64,000 nt of DNA, taken from positions 806,001-870,000 of the forward strand of contig NZ_LR134331.1 in the NCBI RefSeq assembly GCF_900636965.1, in the 5' to 3' direction. The notes beneath the pieces are model-generated. The model was not told the origin of the DNA. It was given only the letters and a program-made list of their open reading frames with translations, and did no database searches. Below are positions 58,413 to 64,000 of the stretch, piece after piece. The translations under genes were made by a program, and so were the position numbers. The stretch comes from Lacticaseibacillus rhamnosus (GTDB lineage: Bacteria; Bacillota; Bacilli; Lactobacillales; Lactobacillaceae). Positions within the stretch are counted from its first letter, which is position 1. The number at the start of each line of letters is the position of its first letter.

Positions 58413-59027
58413 ATGGCAGATACTGCTGTTACAACTAATAAGAAGTTAGCAAAATTTGGGGCTTCGGCCTTTGAATACGGGGTTGTCGGTGATGACGACT
58501 TTGTACCAAGCACACGAAAGATTCAAGGCTTATCTAGTGTGAAATTGGATATTAAAACAGAGCAAAAGACGCTGTCCGCTGATGATGGCCCGTACTTGAT
58601 TCTTTCTGGTGGTATCACAGAAGCAACCGAAACAATCGAAATGTACGATGTGGATTCACAGATGAAGTCTGATTTATTTGGCATTAATGTTGTTAATGGG
58701 GTTGAAGTATATCCAAAGAACCTTAGCCCTAATTACGCCGCAACTTTGTTCCGTACAAAGCTCTCAAATGGTAAATACGTTTGGGTTGGTATGCTCAAGG
58801 GAATGTTCTCACTTCCGGGCGTTGATACCAAGACTGTTGACGGCACACCAGATCCAAGTGCTGACAGCATCGAAGGCTCATTTATTCCTCGTGGTGACCA
58901 AGATACTGGCAATGTTGTGTTGATTGGTCGTGAAGACAACGATGGATTCAATTTTGATACCTTCCACAGCTATGTATTCCCTAAGACTGCTGAAGACGCG
59001 ACTATTACTCCCGCTACACCGGCTTAG
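58413..59027 (+). CDS. Major tail (tube) protein
   Basis: 204 residues, AAGGAGG site. Start GASAFEYGVVGDDDFVPSTRKIQGLSS and YVWVGMLKGMFSLPGVDTKT follow the phi13-type major tail protein family. Polymerises around the tape measure. Confidence 0.85.
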   Translation: MADTAVTTNKKLAKFGASAFEYGVVGDDDFVPSTRKIQGLSSVKLDIKTEQKTLSADDGPYLILSGGITEATETIEMYDVDSQMKSDLFGINVVNGVEVYPKNLSPNYAATLFRTKLSNGKYVWVGMLKGMFSLPGVDTKTVDGTPDPSADSIEGSFIPRGDQDTGNVVLIGREDNDGFNFDTFHSYVFPKTAEDATITPATPA

Positions 59028-59129
59028 TAATTCGCAGATCACACATTAGCTGGAGCCGTTTCTATCATTGTCGCCTTGTAAATGCACAATACGCGAACAG
59101 CGGGCGGCTTATACCTAAGGAGATTAAGC

Positions 59130-59543
59130 ATGGCATATCAAATTAAACTAAATATCAAAGGCGAAACTTGCGTGTTCACACGAAATGGAGAGCCAACATT
59201 ACGTGATACCACGAACGCCTTAAAAGTGCAGCAACAACAGCTGCGCATGCTAAACCGTAAAGATGGCCCTTCAAACGATGATTACGATGAGAACGAGAAA
59301 AACTTAGCCAAATTTGCGGTTGATTTCTGGAAAAACCAGTTTACTACCGATGATGTTATTGATGGCTCGTCTATTTCTTTGAAATCGCTGGATTCAATCA
59401 ATGATGCCATTGGCGATTCTCTAAGCGATGGTGAAGAGGATAAGAAGGACACAGCAAAAAAATCACCGAAGCGGACGTCAAAGAAGCCATTAGCAACCTT
59501 GACGACTTCTACAAAGCAAGGCTCTCTGAAGGCTACCGATTAG
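59130..59543 (+). CDS. Tail assembly chaperone (G-type)
   Basis: 137 residues from ATG 59130 (AAGGAGATTAAGC upstream); the longer ORF from 59082 has no ribosome site. KLNIKGETCVFTRNGEPTLRDTT start, then FAVDFWKNQFTTDDVID. The end, after the slippery run, is Lys/Ser/Thr-rich. It bears a frameshift site at 59456-59462 that makes a longer GT-type product. Confidence 0.85.
   Translation: MAYQIKLNIKGETCVFTRNGEPTLRDTTNALKVQQQQLRMLNRKDGPSNDDYDENEKNLAKFAVDFWKNQFTTDDVIDGSSISLKSLDSINDAIGDSLSDGEEDKKDTAKKSPKRTSKKPLATLTTSTKQGSLKATD
59456..59462 (+). promoter_or_regulatory. -1 ribosomal frameshift heptamer in the tail chaperone gene
   Basis: A-AAA-AAA in the zero-frame register. Slippage leads into the open frame 59462-59644. 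Confidence 0.85.
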
Positions 59544-59644
59544 CTGACGTTGATGCTATGACGCTCCGCGATATTGAAAAGCTTAACCAGATTTACGAGG
59601 AACGGGAGACCACGATCGACAAGGCCTTTCCGTTCCTTTTCTAA
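59462..59644 (+). CDS. T-type extension of the tail assembly chaperone, -1 frame
   Basis: 60 codons from the slippery site to TAA 59642-59644: ITEADVKEAISNLDDFYKAR, LADVDAMTLRDIEKLNQIYE, ending FPFLF. No start codon with a ribosome site exists in this frame, so it is made as the GT fusion that bridges chaperone and tape measure, as in lambda G/GT. Confidence 0.85.
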   Translation: MTEADVKEAISNLDDFYKARLSEGYRLADVDAMTLRDIEKLNQIYEERETTIDKAFPFLF

Positions 59645-59665
59645 TTCTATGAAGGGAGGTAAAAC

Positions 59666-62600
59666 ATGTTAGGAAATCTCGGACAAATTGCGGCTACTGT
59701 TAGTTTGAACATTGATCCGTTTCAAGTAAGCCAGCGAGTTTTGAATTCTTCAATTAAAGCAACTGCCGCTGAGTTGCGGGCTCAAGATGCTGCGTTTAAG
59801 GGCTCTGAAAAGTCTATCAACAACATGCGTTCAACCTATGACACATTGAGCCGCCAGTCAAAGAACTACCAAGCTCAGCTTCAGAAACAGCGAGAACGGT
59901 ATGATGAAAATTCGAAAGCGGTTGAAAGACTTAATAAAAGTGAGACTGCATCGCAGGAAGAAATTAATCGTGCGACAAAACTGCAAGCTAATGCTGCATC
60001 ACAGTATAATCGAACTGCTGCCGCTGCTGCTCAAAATGAAAATCGAATGGCGGCCTTACGCAAAGAGATTGCACTGCAAAGTGACGGCTGGACTAAAGTA
60101 TCAAACGGCGCCTCTAAATTTGCATCTGTTACCGAAAAGACAAGCTCCAAACTAACCAGTTTCGGATCAACGATGACAAGGGCGGTAACTGCTCCAATTG
60201 CCATTGGGTTTGTGGCAGCAGCTAAATCTGCTATTGATTTCAACAGCCAAATTCAAGCAATGGGACCTTTGCTAACAAATGGGGGTGCGATTACTGCTAA
60301 GTATCGTGCGCAACTTGATCAACTAGCATCAGCATCTAAAAAGTGGTCGGTTGAATATGGCATTTCCACGGCTGCGATTAACGACGGCATGTCAGAAATG
60401 ATCAAACGTGGCTATACCGCTGCGCAAACTTTAGGCGCTATGCCTGCAGTTCTCAATGCGGCAAAAGCGTCTGGCGATGACTTCAACGATGTTATGCATG
60501 TTTCTACATCCGTTTTGGAGCAATTTGGTCTAAAGACAGAATCAACAACGGGCATGCTTAAAAACACGTCTCGCGTTACAGATGCTCTTACCTATATTGC
60601 GAACGCTACTGCAGCAGGATTCCAGGATATGGGCGAGGCAATGACATATGTCGGCCCTTCTGCTCATGCTGCTGGTATTTCACTCGAAGAAACAGCGGCT
60701 GCTATTGGTATTATGAGCAACAAAGGGATTGAAGGATCAGTTGCTGGCACAGCATTACGTGGTGCTTTAACAAGACTGTTGAAGCCTTCTAAGCAAAACA
60801 TTGAAGGCTTTAGTGAATTAGGCATATCTGTTGCTGATTTCAAAAAAGGAACGCTAACTCTTCCAGAGATTCTTGACAAAATCAAGAATAACACTAAGGG
60901 GTGGACGGACCAGCAACGTGCTTCTGCAGTAGCGTTGGCTTTTGGCACTGAAGCGCAAGCCGGCATGAATGCCTTGATTAGTGCAGGTGGCGGTGAGCTA
61001 CGCAAATATACCAGTGAAGCTGAGCATGCTAGCGGAACAACTGCCAAAATTGCTAACCAGTTAAACAATACGGATGCCGCCAAATTGAAGAGATTTCAAG
61101 AGTCGATTCATGTTTTAGGAATTGAAGTAGGTCAAAAACTTCTACCGACGCTGACTCCTCTTATCAAAACAGCAACCGATGTTGTCAATGCCTTTTCAAA
61201 AATGGACAGCGGTACGCAACAAACCATTATCAAATTTGCAGCGTTTGCGGCAGTTGTAGGGCCAGTGAGTTCTCTTATCGGTGGAGCTCTTAAGCCGGTT
61301 GTTGCTTTGAGCAAAGGAATATCTGGAATTGCGGGAGTCATTGGGAGAGCATCCGCAGCCGCAAAAATTGGCGGGACTGCAATGGATGTGCTCAAGTCTG
61401 GGTTTAGTAAGACAGCTTTTGAAGCACTGAAGGTTGCACCTGCAGCGGCTGCGGTAGCAGATGGTGCTTCTGGAATGGGAGCGGCCATGGGCGGAGCCGC
61501 AGCGAGCGGAACAGGTTTGCTAGCGGCATTGGGGCCAATCGTCCCAGTTGTTTTAGGCGTGACAGCAGTCGTCGGTGCCGGTGTAGCCATTTGGGAATTG
61601 TGGGGCAAAAAGGCTCTTGAGTCTGCTGACAGAACTTCACGATGGGGTACTGATATTGGTGCCGATGCCGACCGATCTGCTTCCAAAATGAAAGATGCCT
61701 CTGGGGAAATTTCTGGTGCTTTTGATGATACAAACCACACAGTCACCCAGAATGCTAAGACGATTTCTAAAGGGTTCAATGATTTAACGAAGGCCGCAAA
61801 AGAAGCCGCTGATCAGTCTGAGACAGCAGCAAAGAAATTGGCTAAAAGCCTTGGCGGTGAAGCCGCAGACAACATTGAAAAGCAGGCCGCTAAGGAAAAA
61901 GCCGCTAACGCTAAGCGAATCAAAGAGATGGAAAGCAACAACAAAAAGGCCCAAGCCATTACTGCATCGTTTAACAAGAGCGGAGCACAGATGACGGCTG
62001 ACCAGTATCAACTGTTGGATAACTACCGTCGTAAAAATGCCGCACTGGCTGTCAAGACGCTACAGATTTCTGGATCACAACAGAATAATGTGCTCAAAGC
62101 TGTCCTTGGTGAGAGAACACGAATGTCTAAGAGTGCTGCCCTAGAGCAGTATCAAGATATGTGGAACGCTGCTAACAAAGAAAACAGTGCATACAAGTCG
62201 CAACAAGCAAAAATTAATGAAGAATTCAAGAATGATGCGACCATGCGTCACGTTGCTTTAGAAGGTTTAGAACGCGATCACCAGAATAAGATGAAGAGCC
62301 TCTATGCCGGTGCTATCCAAGCCATGAAAGCACAGGGAACGTCTCGCTCCGAAATGCTAGCGGAACTGCAAACTGACTTTCATCTGACAGCATCGCAAGC
62401 AGAGTCTGCGATGAATAGTTACGAAAATGCTATGGCGAAAGGCGTCAAGAGTAATCGCGACTTTGCGGCGGCAACTGAAGGATTTGGCAAAGCTGCGCAA
62501 CAGGCAGGTGACCACTGGAACAATCTTGTATTTGACACCAAAACAGGAAAAGTTAAAACAAATCTTCCTGAAGTGTTGAAAGATACGGCCAGCACTAAAA

Positions 62601-64000
62601 AAGGTTGGAAGCAACTTGTCTTTGACCTCAAGTACGCCAAGATTACATCAAATGCCAAGCAAATGATTGTCGAAGCGCTGGCATCATCTGAACAATGGCA
62701 GAAATTGAGCGTTCCCGAAAAGAATGCAATTATCCGTACTCAGGGACGCGAGCAACTTGCTGATATTATGGATAAGTTTGTTTCCTGGAATAGTCTGTCG
62801 CTTAAGGATCAGCAAGCAATTGTGAAGGGCGATTACACGCCTTTAGTAAATGCTTTAGTCAAGAGTGGAGACTGGAACAATCTCACCTTGAAACAGCAAG
62901 AAGCCATTGTTAAGGATAAAGCAACAGTGCCATTAGTATCTTCACTTCAGCAAACCGGCGAGTGGCAGAAGCTCGACTTAAAAGTTCAAGAAGCGATTGT
63001 CAATGCTAAAGGCAAGAAAGATCTTGAAGACATCATTTTTGACATGGGAGTTTGGAACAAGCTTCCAAATACGCAGAAATATGCAACCCTAGTTTCTTTT
63101 GGCAAGCAAGACATCGCTGATATTATTGATCAGCTAAATTTGTGGAATACACTTACACCAAAAGAAATCAAGGCTGTAGCAAAGGGCGATACCAGCTCTT
63201 TGATAGCTGCTATTGATAAAGCAAATGACTGGAATCGATTAACTCTTGGCCAGCTAGAAGCAATCGTTAAAGATAAGGCTTCTGCAGGCTTAGTCCAGGC
63301 CATGATCAAAGCCGGAGAGTGGAATGGCCTATCAATAGAAGAAAAAACTGCTATTATGCAGACCAAAGGCAAATCCGACTTAGCCGATATGGTTGTTAAA
63401 TACGGTCTTTGGAACAGCCTTCCAAACTCTACCAAAAGTCTGTTGATGAACGATTCCGATGCTCGTACAAAATTGGAAAAAGCTGGAGTTGCAATTGATC
63501 AATATAATTTGTTTAAGAACCCCAACGAAAAAGGGCTAAAAGCAAATAATACTGATGTGCTTGGAAAAACAGAAGAAGCCAAAGGGAGCATTCAGAAATA
63601 CAACGAAGTTCTACCGGGATTAAAACTGTTCCCTGCCGATGCAAGTAAGGTTAAACATGAATCATCTTCAGGCGGAACGAGTATTGCTAAGTATAACGAG
63701 GTATTGCCGGGATTAAAACTGTTTCCCGGCGATTCAAGCAGCGTGACAAATCATGCGGAAAAAGGAAAGGAAGAAATAGGCAGCTTCAACGCTACAAATC
63801 CTCTCATGCGTTTCTTCCAAGGAAATTCGGGAAGCGTTGATGGAGCATCTAAGTCAGGTAAAAGTAGCATAACATCGTTTAACAGCAAAGTACCGATTAT
63901 GATGTTTTTCAATGGTAACGCAGATGGTGTTTCATCAGCGTCACAAATTGGTGTTAATGCGGTTGCTGCATTCGGTGGCAATGCTACCATCACAAAAACA
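59666..64000 (+). CDS. Tape measure protein (3' end outside window)
   Basis: ATG 59666 with GGGAGGT 5 bases upstream; 1445 codons are open to the window end. Residues 1-150 are helical/coiled (TYDTLSRQSKNYQAQLQKQ). Then comes the PhageMin_Tail/TP901 core (WSVEYGISTAAINDGMSEMI, ATAAGFQDMGEAMTYVGPSA, EETAAAIGIMSNKGIEGSVA), hydrophobic segments at about residues 505-650, and a long coiled coil. From about residue 1010 there are nine tandem repeats of 29-30 residues starting W-N/Q-x-L, then a second repeat type with YNEVLPGLKLFP. At about 1.5 angstroms per residue the tail exceeds roughly 210 nm. Confidence 0.9.
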   Translation, partial: MLGNLGQIAATVSLNIDPFQVSQRVLNSSIKATAAELRAQDAAFKGSEKSINNMRSTYDTLSRQSKNYQAQLQKQRERYDENSKAVERLNKSETASQEEINRATKLQANAASQYNRTAAAAAQNENRMAALRKEIALQSDGWTKVSNGASKFASVTEKTSSKLTSFGSTMTRAVTAPIAIGFVAAAKSAIDFNSQIQAMGPLLTNGGAITAKYRAQLDQLASASKKWSVEYGISTAAINDGMSEMIKRGYTAAQTLGAMPAVLNAAKASGDDFNDVMHVSTSVLEQFGLKTESTTGMLKNTSRVTDALTYIANATAAGFQDMGEAMTYVGPSAHAAGISLEETAAAIGIMSNKGIEGSVAGTALRGALTRLLKPSKQNIEGFSELGISVADFKKGTLTLPEILDKIKNNTKGWTDQQRASAVALAFGTEAQAGMNALISAGGGELRKYTSEAEHASGTTAKIANQLNNTDAAKLKRFQESIHVLGIEVGQKLLPTLTPLIKTATDVVNAFSKMDSGTQQTIIKFAAFAAVVGPVSSLIGGALKPVVALSKGISGIAGVIGRASAAAKIGGTAMDVLKSGFSKTAFEALKVAPAAAAVADGASGMGAAMGGAAASGTGLLAALGPIVPVVLGVTAVVGAGVAIWELWGKKALESADRTSRWGTDIGADADRSASKMKDASGEISGAFDDTNHTVTQNAKTISKGFNDLTKAAKEAADQSETAAKKLAKSLGGEAADNIEKQAAKEKAANAKRIKEMESNNKKAQAITASFNKSGAQMTADQYQLLDNYRRKNAALAVKTLQISGSQQNNVLKAVLGERTRMSKSAALEQYQDMWNAANKENSAYKSQQAKINEEFKNDATMRHVALEGLERDHQNKMKSLYAGAIQAMKAQGTSRSEMLAELQTDFHLTASQAESAMNSYENAMAKGVKSNRDFAAATEGFGKAAQQAGDHWNNLVFDTKTGKVKTNLPEVLKDTASTKKGWKQLVFDLKYAKITSNAKQMIVEALASSEQWQKLSVPEKNAIIRTQGREQLADIMDKFVSWNSLSLKDQQAIVKGDYTPLVNALVKSGDWNNLTLKQQEAIVKDKATVPLVSSLQQTGEWQKLDLKVQEAIVNAKGKKDLEDIIFDMGVWNKLPNTQKYATLVSFGKQDIADIIDQLNLWNTLTPKEIKAVAKGDTSSLIAAIDKANDWNRLTLGQLEAIVKDKASAGLVQAMIKAGEWNGLSIEEKTAIMQTKGKSDLADMVVKYGLWNSLPNSTKSLLMNDSDARTKLEKAGVAIDQYNLFKNPNEKGLKANNTDVLGKTEEAKGSIQKYNEVLPGLKLFPADASKVKHESSSGGTSIAKYNEVLPGLKLFPGDSSSVTNHAEKGKEEIGSFNATNPLMRFFQGNSGSVDGASKSGKSSITSFNSKVPIMMFFNGNADGVSSASQIGVNAVAAFGGNATITKT

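Noticed and set aside
61132-61779. 215-codon minus-strand ORF rich in Ala/Pro within the tape measure gene
   Set aside because: Antisense shadow of the Ala/Gly-rich tape measure region; no ribosome site and strong coding on the + strand.

Overview
The window is a low-GC Gram-positive (Firmicutes) chromosome. The V1 region of both 16S genes matches what I remember of Lacticaseibacillus rhamnosus rather than L. casei/paracasei, and the housekeeping genes (yutD-yutF, pgpA-like, yumC-like, ltaS, perR, glycolipid glycosyltransferases) fit that group. No database search was possible, so the species call comes from memory of the sequence.

Layout. 1-6505: housekeeping genes (5'-nucleotidase C-terminus, yutD, yutF, a TIGR01906 membrane protein, DedA, PgpA-like phosphatase, ferredoxin-NADP reductase, cyclophilin, S1-domain protein). 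6971-12243: rRNA operon 1 (16S-23S-5S, no spacer tRNA). 12252-14623: 25 tRNA genes containing a duplicated fMet-Asp block, closed by a terminator. 15410-18046: a ComX/SigH-like sigma gene interrupted by an in-frame TAG, then an APC permease that seems to start at ATT. 18294-21556: two glycosyltransferases and a flippase-like membrane protein (glycolipid/LTA anchor module). 21721-26840: aminotransferase, ykuJ, ltaS, perR. 27030-32354: rRNA operon 2, followed by tRNA-Asn and tRNA-Ser.

From about 32.6 kb to the window end lies a siphovirus prophage of the A2/Lrm1 type, cut off inside the tape-measure gene. The lysogeny module, mostly on the minus strand, holds an integrase, small proteins, an orphan type I restriction specificity subunit (HsdS) and a CI-type repressor. 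Then come Cro, a broken Bro-N antirepressor, a Rha-KilAC antirepressor, a replication module with iteron-like repeats inside the initiator gene and a DnaB-like helicase, RusA, many small early genes and ArpU. Next are three tRNA-like genes with intact acceptor/T arms but aberrant lower halves, a membrane protein, an array of hairpins, a phosphoesterase, a homing endonuclease, a redoxin and an HNH/P-loop fusion. The packaging and head-tail genes follow. Two canonical -1 frameshift heptamers extend the major capsid protein with an Ig-like domain and make the tail chaperone fusion.

The observations I rate highest are the orphan HsdS in the lysogeny module, the cluster of decoding-defective tRNA-like genes, the frame-independent iterons, and a roughly 115-nt covarying palindromic repeat present both in an intergenic region and inside the 23S-5S spacer of rrn2.
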